DNA from: Cyanophora paradoxa
Taxonomy: Eukaryota; Glaucocystophyceae; Cyanophorales; Cyanophoraceae
Length of the DNA stretch: 51,641 nucleotides
Direction of reading: 5' to 3'
NCBI GenBank assembly: GCA_004431415.1
Contig: QPMI01000215.1
Span: 1-51,641 of the forward strand
Shown: piece after piece, positions 20,666 through 32,522 of the stretch
How the letters are laid out: each line of letters opens with the position of its first letter
How positions within the stretch are numbered: position 1 is the first letter of the stretch
The notes under the pieces: model-generated
What the model saw: the letters and a program-made list of their open reading frames with translations, nothing else
The model's database searches: none
Told to the model about the DNA's origin: nothing
Translations under genes and position numbers: made by a program

Positions 20666-23600
20666 ATGGCATCTCGCGCCTCGCCGCGGCCGGCGCAGCT
20701 CGCGCGCGCGTCACCGCAGCCGTCGCCCGTCGACCTCCTCATCGGCGAAGACCCTTCGCTGGCGCCGTACCGCGCGGACCTGCAGCATAGGTCACTGCGC
20801 GCGCTCTCCCTTGCAATTGCGCGCGTGTCGGAGATCGCGGATTGCCTCGCGGCGCAGGTCGGACGCTTATTTCCGGCTTCTGGACCGCGTTTCGAAGGAA
20901 CCAGGTGGACTTGAGGCGTTCTCTCGCAGCTACGAGGAGTTCGGCCTTGTCCGCGTCACACGCGGCGGCCGCTCTGGCATCCGTGCGAGCGTTCTGCGCA
21001 CGCGGTCATTCCTCCCAGCTGCAGCAGACTTTGAATTTGCCCGCAGAGTACCGGGAGTGGGCCCCCGGGGCGCGCGGCGTGTTTCTCTTCGGAGAATTCA
21101 ACAACTGGAATAGGACCGCAGTCCCCTGCCAGCGCGGTGCGGGCCTCCCGAACTTAGGCCGCCTCCAGCTTTCCCTGCCGATATACCAAACTTAGTGGGA
21201 ATCGCTGCAGATCCGTACGGCCACTGGACGGCCTGGCTGCCCGACCACCCGGACGGGCGCCCTCAGATCCCGCACGGCACGAAGGTCAAGGTTCGCAGCG
21301 GCACGGCCCACCCGCCCGCCATCGACCAGGCAGCGCCATGGTGCTCAGGTCTCGATTCTGACCGAGATGGGGTACCACGTCGAGCGCATCCCCGCCTGGT
21401 GCGCGTGCCCGCCCGGCCGGGTCCACCTGCCCCTCCCGCTCAAGCGTGGGCGGGCCCGCAGGATCCGGTGCGCGGCCCGAGCGGCGCCCCTCGAAGGGGC
21501 GCGCACGGGGGCGCAGGTACGCTGTCCAGCAGCACGGCGCCGTCGGCTACGACGGGGTCGCCTGGTCCGCCGCCCCCCGCCCCCGCCGCAGCCGCAGCGC
21601 GTCCCCGGGCCCCGCGGGGCTCTGAGGGTCGGGTGGCAGGTGGGAGGCGCCGGCGTTCTTCCACCCGCGGCCGGCGCCGCCGGCGTCGCTGCGGATCTAC
21701 GAGGCGCACGTGGGGATCGCGACGGAGGAGCACCGGGTGGGGACCTTCAGGGAGTTCGCCCGCGACGTCCTCCCCTACGTCAAGCAGGCGCCCCCGGCCC
21801 CCCGCCGCCCGCGCCCCCGCACTCCAACCCCGCCTTCGAACCCCCGAACTCGCCCCTGACGCCCCGTGACGCCCCGGCGCCCGCGCAGCTGGGGTACACC
21901 GCCGTGCAGCTCATGGGCATCCAGGTGCGCGCGGGGCCAGCTCGCCCCACCGAGCACGGGCCGGGAGGCCGCGGTGTCGATCCCCCGCAGGAGCACGCGT
22001 ACTACGGGTCGGCGGGGTACCACGTGACCAACTTCTTCGCCGTCTCCTCGCGCTTCGGTGAGGCGGCGGGGGCGCCGCCCTCGCCGCGCCTGCGCGGGCG
22101 CCTCGAGGTCCGCCTCGAGCACTGCTGGACGCAGGCACGCCGCACGACTTCGCGGCGCTGGTCGACGCCGCGCACGCCCTCGGCCTCCTCGCCCGCCGAC
22201 CCCCCCCCCCCCCCCCCAGCCCGCCCCGCCCGCCCCGCGGCCTCGTGCCGAGGCGGCGCCGGCGCCGGTGCTCGCGCAGGTGCTCGTGGACATCGTGCAG
22301 GCCCACGCCTCCTCCAACGTGCGCCCCCCGGCCCCGCCACCAGCACCGCCGCCTCGCCTCGAATCCCCCGCCCTCCCCGCCAAGGTCAACGACGGGATCA
22401 ACCTGTTCGACGGAACGGACTCCTGGCTCTTCCACTACGGGGCGGCGGGGCGGCACCCCCTGTGGGACAGGTCCCCCCCTCTGCGCCGAGATCTGCCGCG
22501 CCCTAGGCCTGATGGGGGCCCCGGGGCGGGGCGGGGCGGGCAGCCGGATGTTCGACTTCGGGAATTACGAGACTGTGAGATTCCTCCTCTCCAATTTGCG
22601 CTTCTTCCTCGACGTCTACAACGTCGACGGCTTCCGGTGCGCCCCGCGCCGCCCGTGGCCGGCACGGCGCCGGGGTCGAGGCTGGGGGGCGGGAGGTTCG
22701 ACGGGGTGACGGCGATGCTGTACAAGCACCGCGGGGCGCACGTCTCCTTCTCGGGGGCGTACGGCGAGTACTTCGGGCCCCAGACCGACCTCGACGCCTG
22801 CGCCTACCTCGCCCTTGCAAACCACGTCCTTCAACTTCCCGGCCCGCCCTGCTCCCCGCGGGGGGCGAGCGAGGGCGCGGCAGGTGGTGCACGCGGCGCT
22901 GCCCGGGGCGGTGACGATCGCGGAAGACGTCTCGGGGATGCCCGGCCTCGCCCGCCCCGTCGCCGCCGCCGGCCTCGGCTTCGACTACCGCCTCGCCATG
23001 GGCCTCCCCGACCTGCCCGCCCCGCCCCGCCCCGCCCTTCCGGCCTCCCGCACCGCGCGAGCGAGGGCCGCGCAGGTGGTTCCGGAACATGCGGGTGCGG
23101 GACGAGGATTGGTACATGGACGGCATCCTCGCGCACCTCTTCGGCCGCCGCCGCCTCGAGAAGACCGTCGCCTACGCCGAGAGCCACGACCAGGCGCCCC
23201 CGCCCCGCCCCGCCCCGCCTCCGCCCGGCCCCTCGCCCGGCGCGCACCGGCACCGGCCCCGCTCACTGCCGCCGGCGGCGCGCAGGCGATGGTGGGCGAC
23301 AAGACCCTCGCCCAGCACCTCTTCGACCGGCGCGCGCCTCGCGTCCCTGTCCTCCCTCCCGCGCAGGCGAGGCGGCCCGGGCGCTGACGGGGCGGGGGCC
23401 AGGGAGATCTACACGCACATGTCGTGCTCGAGCCCGCGCACGGTCACCGTGGACCGCGCCCTCGCCTTGCACAAGATGATCCGGCCCGCCCCGCCCCGCC
23501 CCGCCCCGAGCCCGAGCCCGAGCTCGCCGCCGCGCTGGTGCAAGCGACGGGCGGGCCCCGGGGCGGGGCGCGCGCAGGCTCATCACCTTCGGCTTCGGGG

Positions 23601-24606
23601 GCGAGGTGCGCCGCGGGGCGCCGGAGCCGCGCCGGCTGCCTCGAGGCGGGGCGAAGGGGCGGGACGGGACGGCAGGCGTACCTGACGTTCATGGGGAACG
23701 AGTTCGGGCACCCCGAGTGGATCGACTTCCCCCGCGCCGGCAACAACTGGAGGCCCGCCCCGCCGCCCGCTCGCACGCAGCGCGGCAGCTCGGCCTCCTC
23801 GGCTGACCGCCCCGCCACGCAGCTACGCGTACGCGCGCCGGCAGTGGCACCTCATCCGCGAGCACGGCGCGCGCGCCGACCCCGCCCCACCCCGCCCCGG
23901 CCCGGGGCCCCCGCGGGGCGCGTGAAGGAGGGCGTGCAGGGCTGCGGTTCGGGTACCTGCTGGCGCTGGAGGAGGACATGATCCGCCTCGACGACGCCTT
24001 CCGCTTCCTCCCCGCCCCGCACCGCGCCTCCACCATGCCCGCCCCCGCGCCTCCGGGGCCCCGCTCCCCCGCCCATCGCGGCCCGCAGGCACCACGAGGA
24101 GCACAAGGTGATCGCCTGCGTGCAGTACAACCCGCGCCTCTTCTGGCCTTCAACTTCCACCCGTGCGCCCGCCCCCCCCCCCCCTCCCCCCCACCCCCCC
24201 CCCCCCCCCACCCCCCCCTCCCGCGCGCCCAGTGAGAGGGCGCGGGTGGGGCAGGACGCGGGGCCAGGAGGGGTACCAGCTGGGGGTCCCGTGGCGCGGG
24301 GTCTACCACGTGGTGCTGGACACGGACGCGCCCGAGATGGGGGGCCTCGGGCGCCGGCCCCGCGGGGCGGCCTACGCGGCCTCCGAGGCCCCGGCGCACG
24401 GCCTCCCCTGCTCCATCCGCCTCGACCTCCCCAGCCGCACCGCAATCGTCCTCTTTGCGGAGGAGCCGGGGCCGCCCCCCGCCGACCTCGCCGCCCCCGA
24501 GGCCCCCTTCGTCTCCCCCTTCGCCGTGCCCCGCGGCAGCCCCGTCAGCCTCCCCCGCACCAGCCCGACCGGCCTGCCCCGCTCCAGCCCCACCCGCGAG
24601 CGCTAG
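20666..24606 (+). CDS. GBE1: 1,4-alpha-glucan branching enzyme (GH13_8)
   Basis: Forms alpha-1,6 branches in glycogen or starch by cutting an alpha-1,4 chain and re-attaching it. After a short N-terminus, the CBM48 region has [20 protein letters not shown] and [20 protein letters not shown]. The catalytic barrel follows: [64 protein letters not shown], then [22 protein letters not shown] (nucleophile Asp in RFDGVT), [11 protein letters not shown] (acid/base Glu), [10 protein letters not shown] (third Asp) and [19 protein letters not shown]. The C-terminal beta domain ends with a [17 protein letters not shown] segment, then a Pro/Ser tail (stop 24604-24606). All catalytic residues are present. 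More than 15 short introns, several with poly-C. This implies an alpha-glucan store; whether starch or glycogen, and cytosolic or plastidic, is not shown, since no clear transit peptide is visible. Confidence 0.95.
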
Positions 24607-24782
24607 CATAGGCGCTTCGACTGAAGCTCTGGTTCTTTTATCTGTACATAGTGTAAAGAATGCCTTCTGAATCCTCGCTGGATTCTCGACTCTAGATCTG
24701 GATGACGGTTTTGGCGTATAGACGCGCTGCGTGAACTCGGAAGCTGGCCGTGCGGTCATCGCGGCCGGGAAGCTGTTCGGCG

Positions 24783-27700
24783 TCAGAAGCTCTGCTCGAC
24801 GGAGAGGGAGTCGACGAAGGTGCCGAGCTGCGGCAGCGGCGTCCCGTCGCCGAACAGGATTCTGGGGGAGGGAAAGGTGAGGCTCGGGTGCGCGGGGAGC
24901 GGGGCGGGCGGGCGCACTCGGCGGCGGTGCCGCGCGGGGTGACCTCGACGGAGCTGGCGCCGGAGCCCGGGGAGGCGGCGCCGGGGGCCGGCGAGGGCGG
25001 CACCCCGAGCCCGAAGGCGGGCGAGGCCGGCGCCAGGGGGAAGAAGCCGTCCTCGGCGGCGGGGCCGGCGAAGAACGGGTTCGAGGGGGCGCCCTCCAGC
25101 GAGCCCGACGAGCCCCGCTCCCGCTCCCGCTCCCGATCGGCCCCGCTGGAGCCCCGGCCGCGCCCCGCCGGCGTTTCCTCCAGCGCCCCCGGGCTCTCAA
25201 CGCGCAGCCCCGGCGGCCCAGCGCCCCGCTTCACCAGACGCGGCGGCGTCTCCTCCTCCGGAGGGCCCTGCCCCGCCGGAGGCCCCGCCGCCCGCAGCGG
25301 CCAGTCCGTCGCCGCGATGGGCCCGAGGCCTGACGGCCGCGAGATTAGACGGGAAAGAAGGGGCGGAAGCGGAGATGCAGAGGGCGCACCGAGCTCGCGG
25401 GTGGTGCGGGCGCGCTCGAGGGGCGCGGGGCGGTCGCCCGAGGACGCGGCGAGCCCTGCGGCCGGCGGGGAGGACGGCTGTGCCACGGCCGCCGGCTGGC
25501 GGCTCAGCCCGCCGGCGGGGTACGAGCTCGCCACCGGCAGGCCGGGCTGCGACGCACTGGGGGGAGAGGAGCCGCGTGAGGGGCAGGCCGGCGGGATGAT
25601 TACGAGGCCGGGAGCGCACATGTAGGAGGGGTAGTCGAGGAGCTGGAAGCTGATGCAGCTCGCGTCGAGGGGCACGCGCATCTGCTGTGGGATCTCGCGG
25701 GGGTTGCCGGCGGGACGGCCAGCGGGCGCGGGGCCCTCCTGCCCCTGGCGACCGGCCCGGGCCCCGCTCGCAGGGGCCGGAGGGGCGAAACCGTGCTGAG
25801 AGGTGCTGGACGGCGCCCGGGAGAGTTCGAAGCCTCCGGAGAGGGATACCCCGGAAAGCGCGCGGGTGAGGGATACCCCGGAAGGGGCGCGGGATAGCCC
25901 GGATCCCGACCCAGAGGGCCCGAAGGCCGCCGGGAGGTAGAAGCACAGGGCCGGCGTGCCGGGCGCTTCGTAGCTCTCGGCTGGGCTCAGAAAGCCCCCC
26001 GCGGTTGGCGTCTCCAGCTTTACAATCGCCGCCGCGGGCTCTGCCACCGGCCCCGGCGGAGGCGGCGGCAGAGATGGGGCGGAGGCCGAGCGGCGGCGAG
26101 AGGCGGCGGAGGAATTTAGCGGGTCGGCTCCCTGACCGCGAGCCCGCTGCGGAGCCTGCGGCGGTGACGTCGACGCGCTCCGAGCTGCCTCCCTTGCGCC
26201 CGGTAGCTGCCGCGCCGGGGCAGGCGGCCCGCGGGGCGGGCGGTCGGAGGAGCGGAGCGGGCCAGCGCCGGAGTGGCGCGCGGCCGGCTCGGGGCGCCAG
26301 TCGCGATCGCCGTCGCTGCCGTCGTCGTCGGGTCCGGGGGCGCTCGGGGAGTCGAGGAGGGCGCCGAGGTGGCTGACGGCGGAGGCGGAGGCGGCGCGCC
26401 GCGGGGGCCGCTTGCGGGCGCTTCGCGGGGGCGTGGGGGCGCCGGTCTCGGCCTCCGAGCCCGAGGGCGACCCCGAACGCAAGGCGGAGCTGCCGCCCTC
26501 CTCGACGACGTCCCAGTCGTCCTCGAGCCGGCTCTGCTTCGACGAGGAGCCGGCCTTGCGCTTCCCCAGGGCCGAGCGCGAGCCCCGCCGGTTGCACGTG
26601 TACTGCGCCCGCCCCCGTCAGCGGCGGCGGAGGCGGAGCGTCTCGCCCATGGCCAGGAAGCATGGGTTAAAGGCGGGGCCAGCGCGAGCCTTGTAGTCTG
26701 CGCAAGGAAAAAATCAGATCAATTTCAAGACGGAGAAGAGTGAAAACGCTTGCCTGGGTAGAGCTTGAAGAACTGCAGCGAGCGGAAGGGATTCGTACTT
26801 CAAGAAACGTTCGATTGGGAAGGGGGCGTTGAAATGAGCGCACCTCCTCGCGGAGGCGGGTCGCGAGATCGACCCAAGGCTGCTTCTGCTCGTTCGTCTT
26901 CGTGTTCCACTCCCTGCTCATCACCCTCTGGTGCTGCGCATTTTTTTGTCTCTCAGACAGGGGATTCCGACTATTAGAGGAAAGTGGCAGGACGATGCAA
27001 ACCTCGGTCGAAGGGATGCCCGGATATTCGTCTCGTATGGTCTTGCGGCGCTCGTCCGTGAAGAGAATAAACCTGCACGGCAGGCTTAAAGCTTAAGGCG
27101 CGAGCGGCGGGCAAAAGAAAAAAAAAGAAAAGGGGCGCACGCATTTCGCGGGCGCGGGGGCCGATTGCCGCGCGCCGCTGCCGCCGACGTGGCGCCGTGG
27201 CCGTGGCCAGGCGCGAAACAGGCCTTGAGTTCCGTCGGAGGCTGCGGCTCCGCGGCGGAGCTCGCTGCGCTCGCCGTGGACTTCAGCGATACCACCGAGT
27301 CGACTGAAGCGCAGGAGTCGCGGCGGGAGCGGCGGCGGTCAGCCGAAGGCGGGCGCAGGTGCTCCCCGTGATCGAGATCGTGATCAGGCGACGGGGCCCG
27401 GGCCGAGGATGACCCGCGGCGTGAACGAGTAGAGCTGCTGATCAAATTCGGCTTCACGACGACTGGAGGCGGAAGCTCGATCGAGCTGATGGAGCCTCCC
27501 GTCTGATCGGAGCGAAAGGACATGACATCCTCCAGGTCTGAGATGCTGGCACTTGAAGGCAGGCTGGGCGTTGGCGAGACAGTCCGAGCAGCAGCCGCTG
27601 CGCTCCGACGGGTGCGACCAGAAGGAATGACCTTCTTATCGTCTGCAGATTCGCGGAGCGGCTTCAGAAACGCTGACATGCGAGATCAGCGTCAGTCGGT

Positions 27701-28242
27701 GGCCTGTGGAATGCAACGGTGCGCTGTCAATGCTCACCCGGAGGTCCCGTCGGCCCGCCGGTCTCTGCCGCGACAAAAGGTCAGATTTTCGACGTACAAG
27801 ACACCGCGACACGCCCTCAGGGCCCGTCTTTGTGAGAGGGACGCGAGAAAAAGGCCGAGGTCTACTTTGTTGCAAAAATTGATCTGGCAGGCCCCGAGGG
27901 AAGGAGGCGCACGACTGCACTGCGCCATGTAGAGCTCGAACACGGCGAGAGCCGTCTGCTGCTCCGTCGTGGAGGGCCTTGCGGATCCGCGTCGTTGCTG
28001 GCGAACGAAAAAGTCAAGACGTCGACAGGAAAATGAGTTTTCGCGGTTTCGCGGCCAAGGGGCCAGCGTACGGCGCGCTTCTTAGCTTGATTCAGAGCCG
28101 TACGCACCCGAAGCGCAGGAAACTGCACAGAGGCGGCCTCCGGGTTGCTCGGGTTCGCGGCAGGCGCTCCCAGAAACGGGAAGGCGAGCGGGGCGCTGGA
28201 ATCCAGGTTGCCCGCTGCCGACGCATCGTTCCACGCCTCCAT
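24783..28242 (-). CDS. HMG-box (MAT-type) transcription factor
   Basis: Sequence-specific DNA-binding protein of the MATA/SOX-type HMG family. The box is split over five exons that join cleanly: NRPPRPRNA, FILFTDERRKTIRDEYPGIP, STE, HQRVMSREWNTKTNEQKQPW, VDLATRLREE, FFKLYP, DYKYTCNRRGSRSALGKRK. This matches the pattern RPxNAFILF...PG...W...A...YPDYKYxxRR. At least two of these introns (LYP/DYK and DYK/YTC) begin with GC. Upstream is a Ser-rich region with SISDLEDVMSFRSDQTGGS (ATG at 27679). Earlier exons at 28242-27913 (MEAWNDASAAGNLDSS; TALAVFELYMAQ) probably belong to the same gene, but that join is unresolved. Downstream is an acidic/Ser/Pro-rich effector-like region with repeated SRAPSGVSL units and a final EILFGDGTPLPQLGTFVDSL exon (stop 24783-24785). 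Role, mating or otherwise, unknown. Confidence 0.82.
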
Positions 28243-28636
28243 CGCGAGCCCGCCGCTGTCCTCGCAGCTTGGTTTCGTTGTGCTAGTTGCTTAAAAAAAA
28301 GTGGGGGGTACAGCGGACGAAAAAAATGAGGGGGAATCGCGGGATTCAATCAACGTCGAGGAACTTGAAACAGAGAGAGATATCGATCGAGCTCTCGAAG
28401 GAATTCGGATGAGAATTCGAAGATCGAGATCTTTAGAAGATCTAGATCTAAATCTAGAGGATCCGGAGATAACGAGATCAGCCCTAGCCCGGCCCGCGCG
28501 CGCGCGCGCGGTCAGCTAGCTATAGCGGCGTCGGGCGCCGCGTGAGCATCGAATATCGCTCCGGCCGCTGCATCGAGTCTCGCTTTAAAGACAAGGAGTG
28601 GAGCGGACAGAGGGACAAGGGGGCAGGAGAGGGGAG
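28243..28636. promoter_or_regulatory. Spacer with dense GATC/AGATCT palindromes
   Basis: A 394-bp stretch between the starts of the HMG gene and the end of aminopeptidase P. Between about 28376 and 28480 it is GA-rich and full of short palindromes (GATATCGATC, GAGCTC, GAATTC twice, AGATCT twice, CTAGATCTAG, GGATCC), followed by a (CG)n run near 28496-28510 and GCTAGCTATAGC. No gene supported. Confidence 0.4.
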
Positions 28637-31582
28637 CTACGAGAGGGGCTCGGTGTTGGCGAGGAGCCACTCGAGGGGCCGGCCCTGCGCGCGCGGCGGT
28701 GGGGCGTCAGGGCGCGAGCGGGCGGGGCGGGGGGCGGTGGCGGGCGGACGGAGAGGCGCGGGGCGATCTTCGCGCGGATCTCGGCGTGGTAGTCGTCGAT
28801 CCACCTCCGCTCCGGCGCGGAGAGCATGCCGACGTCGATCAGCTTCCGCTCCAGGGGGACCTGCCGCCGTACCCGCCCTCGTCCGTGGACGGCCCACGAA
28901 GCCCAGCGGGGCGGGCGGACGAGGGTGATGTGCTCGAAGCCGAGGTAGTCCTTGTCGGCGAAGCGGTGCGGCAGGTCGAGCTTGCGCGTCACGAGCACGT
29001 TCTCGATGCGGATACCGAAGCCCTGTTCCGGCCGCTCCCCCGGCTCGTAGTAGCCGGGCTCTGGGGGGCGGCGTCGGCAGCGGCAGAGGGGAGGGGAACC
29101 GGTGCAGGGCGGCGGGGGCGGGCACCGTCGGTGACGGTCATGGAGGCCTGCAGGCCGGTGTCGAGGGCGGAGGGCCGGAAGCTGACGAGCTGGGGGCCTG
29201 CGGCGGCTCGGGCTCAGCGCGGCGGTGGCGAGGCGGGGCGGCGGGGGGCGGGCCCTCGTGGACGCAGAGGTAGGCGCCGACGCCGTGGCCGGTGCCGTGG
29301 CGGTAGTCCAGCCCGACGCGCCAGAGCGGGCACCGCGCCAGGATGTCCAGCACGTGGCCCGTCGTCCCCGCCGGGAAGACCGCCGCGTCCAGCGCGATGT
29401 GGCCCTGCAGCGCCGCCCCAGCTCGCGCTCGCACCGCGCGGCAGCGCGAGGCGGGGCGGGCAAGAGCCGACCTGCAGCACCCGCGTGTAGCACTCGCGCT
29501 GGTGCGGAGTCGGCTCCCCGTAGTGGAGCGTCCTGCGGGCCGTCGGCGCGCGGCGCACGGGCGGCGGCGAGGGGCGGACCTGGTCACGTCGGTGGTGCCG
29601 TCGGCGTACTGGCCGCCGGAGTCGCACAGGTACATGCAGCCCGGCCGCAGGAGCGCGCAGGAGCCGTGCTTCGGCTGCGGGCGGGGTCAGCGGGGAGAGG
29701 GCGGGGGGCCGGGGCGGGCGGGGGCGCCTTGTAGTGTATGATGGCGGCGTTGCCGTCGACGGCGCTGATCGTCTCGAAGGAGAGGCCCACGAAGTGCTCC
29801 TGCTCCCGCCTGCCGCCCGGCCCCGCCCGCCCCGTCAGCCCCGCCCGCCTCCCGCCGGGCCAAGGCGGCGCGGGGGCACCGGAACTGCTCGAGGACGTCG
29901 GCGGCGGAGCACTCGTCGAGGGGCTCGGGGCGGGGGGGCCCGAAGGAGGGGCGCCCCTCGGGCGTCGCCAGGCAGTCGTGGAGCCAGGCGAAGAAGGCGC
30001 AGAGGGCGGCGGCGTCGCGCGCGTGCGCCGCCCGCAGGCCCGCCAGCTCCGCCTCGTTCTTGCACGCCTTGAGCAGCGCCAGCGGCGACTGCTTCTCCAC
30101 TGTCCCCCGCCGCGCCGCCTTCAGCGCCGCCTGCACCGCCAGGTTGCACTTGCTTCCGTCTGCCCCGCCATCGTTGGGCCCCGCCGAGCGTGCACGCCGC
30201 CGGCGGCGCGGCGCGGCCTTTCGCGGCGGGGCGCACCGACCCACCAGACGCCGGCGCTCTCGCCCTTCCTCCGCTTCTTCGGCGCGCCGTCCTCCGCCTG
30301 CGCGGGGCGTGAGGCGAGGAGGCGCGTGGGAGGGGACGGGGCGCGGGCTGCGGGGGCGGGCGGGCAGGCCTGGGTGGCGGGCTGGGCGGGGGGTGAGGGG
30401 AGGGCCTCGAGCTCGGCGAAGAAGGCGTCGTAGGGGCGGACCTCCACGCCGCTCTCCCGCAGGTGCCCCGCCACCTCCTCCCCCGCCACCTGCCCCGCCC
30501 GCCCCGCCCCGTCCGCCCCCGAGCGCCCCGCCGACCGGCGCGCGTGCCTTCCGGGGGTCGATGTAGAGGCGGGCCCAGGAGGCCGTGACGGCCGCGTAGG
30601 CCCACACGACCGGCGTGCAGAAGCTGCCGGCGGCTCGGGGGAGGCCGCGAGGGGGCGGGGGACGGGGCGGCGGGGGCGTACACGTCGGCGCCGCGGATGT
30701 TGAAGAGCCAGGCGACCTCGTCGAGGGCCGTCACGACGATGCCCTCGCACCCGGACTTGGCCACCTTCTCCCGCAGCTTCCCCAGCTGCCCCGGCGGGGT
30801 CAGCGCGGGCGGCGGCGGGCGTGCGCGCCCCGCGCCTTGCTCGCGACGCTCTCGCCGGCGAAGCGGAGCGGGTGGAGGAAGGCGGCCTCGCGCGGGGCCG
30901 GCGGCTGCGCGGCGCCCCAGACGGCGTCCACCAGGTTCTGCCGCACCGGCACGAGCTCCATGTTCCGCTTCTCGATCTTCTTCCGCCACCGCTCCGCCGT
31001 CGCTGCCGCCCGCTCGCCCCGCCCGGCGCCGCTGCACCCGCGCCGCGCCGCGCACCGATTGAGACGAAGCGAGGGTCGACCGCCACGCGCGCCCCCGCCG
31101 GCAGGTTCTGCTTGAGCCATTTCTGCGCGGCGAGAGTGAGCGGACGGGCGCGGCGGGCCGCGCGTGACTGGACCTCCGTCGTCGCGTCGTCTGGAATGCG
31201 CATGAGCTTCCAGTTTTGATCGAGCTCCTTCTTGGCCTGGTCGAAGTACCTTCCGTCCGTCCACAGCAGCGCCTCGGTCTCCGTAATGACCGCGAGGCCT
31301 GCGAAGCGCGACGTGGGCGCCGAGGGGCGAGGGCGCTTGGGCGCGTTCGTACCGGCGCTCCCGGTGAAGTTCGAGATGAACTGGCGTCGCTTGTCGTGAT
31401 CCGACACGTACTCGCTCTGCGCGTCGCATAAGCAGACGACGCGAGGGCAGACATCCCTGCGAGCGGCCGACCTGGTGGGCGTCCTCGGACGGGACGATGT
31501 ACGCGTGAGCGTTGACGTCTGGTGTACGCATGAGCTCCCGCAGCCGCGCCAGGCGCGCCGTCGTATCGGGCGGCCCTTCCAT
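28637..31582 (-). CDS. Xaa-Pro aminopeptidase (aminopeptidase P, M24B)
   Basis: Dimanganese exopeptidase that removes an N-terminal residue preceding proline; probably cytosolic (no targeting signal after the chosen start). The ATG at 31582 (MEGPPDTTARLARLRELMR) was preferred to 31651 because it matches the usual N-terminus. Domain I: VNAHAYIVPSEDAHQ joined to SEYVSDHDKRRQFISNFTG, then VITETEALLWTDGRYFDQA and AVDPRFVSIG. Catalytic domain: GIVVTALDEVAWLFNIRGAD, a YLCDSGGQYADGTTDVTR exon (two Asp metal ligands), YRHGTGHGVGAYLCVHEGP (His ligand), PGYYEPG and FGIRIENVLV (Glu ligands). The end is GRPLEWLLANTEPLS (stop 28637-28639). All five metal ligands are present and the full three-domain length fits the long eukaryotic form. 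Confidence 0.93.
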
Positions 31583-32522
31583 TCGTGTAGGAAAAAAGGG
31601 CGCCGGCGGGCCCGGGGGGTACAGCGGGCTCAGGCAGCCCAGCCCCTCCATGTGCAGCTGCGCAGGCCTGATGATCATGATCATGATCATGATCATGATC
31701 ATGCATATGATCAGAGCCCGGCAGCTGCAGTACTTATAATTTAGCTCTAGATCTAAACTAAACGTTAACGTTAACTTGCCAGTCACTTAGTTGGCAAGCA
31801 CTGCGGCAGCAGGCCTTTCAATGGGGCCTCTGGCATCGCGGCCGGCGGGCTCGGCATGGAACAGAGTGACTAAAACGCATTCTCGGTGCGCTAGGAAGCG
31901 ATTTACATCGTTAGTTCCCCGCGGTCCCGGTACCCCGGGTTTCGGCCGACCCCCGGCCGGGGCTTTTCCGTCGGACCTGGCGCGCCTGAGCCCCGCCCCG
32001 CGGGCCGAGAAGGCACGAATTCGCATCTGCAGTGAAGCCCGAGCTAATAGAGCGCTTCGTCTCTGCCGGAGCTCTGGTCGGGGGGCCCGAGCCCCGGGGG
32101 CGGGGCCCTGCGCCCTGGCGCGGCGCGAGCGCAGAGGCGGCTGCCGGGGATCGTTCCAAGCGTTCTTCTGATGCATTCCGAGCTAATAGAACGCATCGTC
32201 TGCGGGCGTGAACGCCGGCGCCGGGCTCCCTGGCCTCGGGTCGGGAAGGTTTCGAATACGCCCGGGGCCGCTTTCCGCTGTCGCTTGAGCTTGATCATGA
32301 TGCAGTGCGTCCTGCACGCTCAGAGCGAGCTGCGCGGCGTGCTCGCGGCTGCGCCGGCGTCGGGCAGAATATAATTATAATCACGTGCCTGAATTGGACG
32401 GTCGGACCTGCAGCCCAGCGGCTGCAGCTGGCGGTCGAGCAGATAAGCATGTCGTTCGCTTTTGATTAGTGCCCCCGGTGGCCCAGTGGCTTTTGACCCC
32501 CGCGGTCTACTCATATATAACA
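31583..32522. promoter_or_regulatory. Intergenic region upstream of divergent APP and histone genes
   Basis: A 940-bp divergent spacer with no convincing gene. It contains a (TGATCA/ATGATC)n run at about 31669-31711, itself palindromic, close to the aminopeptidase start. Two similar copies of CCGAGCTAATAGAnCGCnTCG lie at about 32039 and 32178. The AT-rich strip CATATATAACA sits directly before the histone start codon (32510-32520); if it is a TATA-like element it is much closer to the ATG than usual. Short ORFs occur on both strands, but none has family features. Confidence 0.4.
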
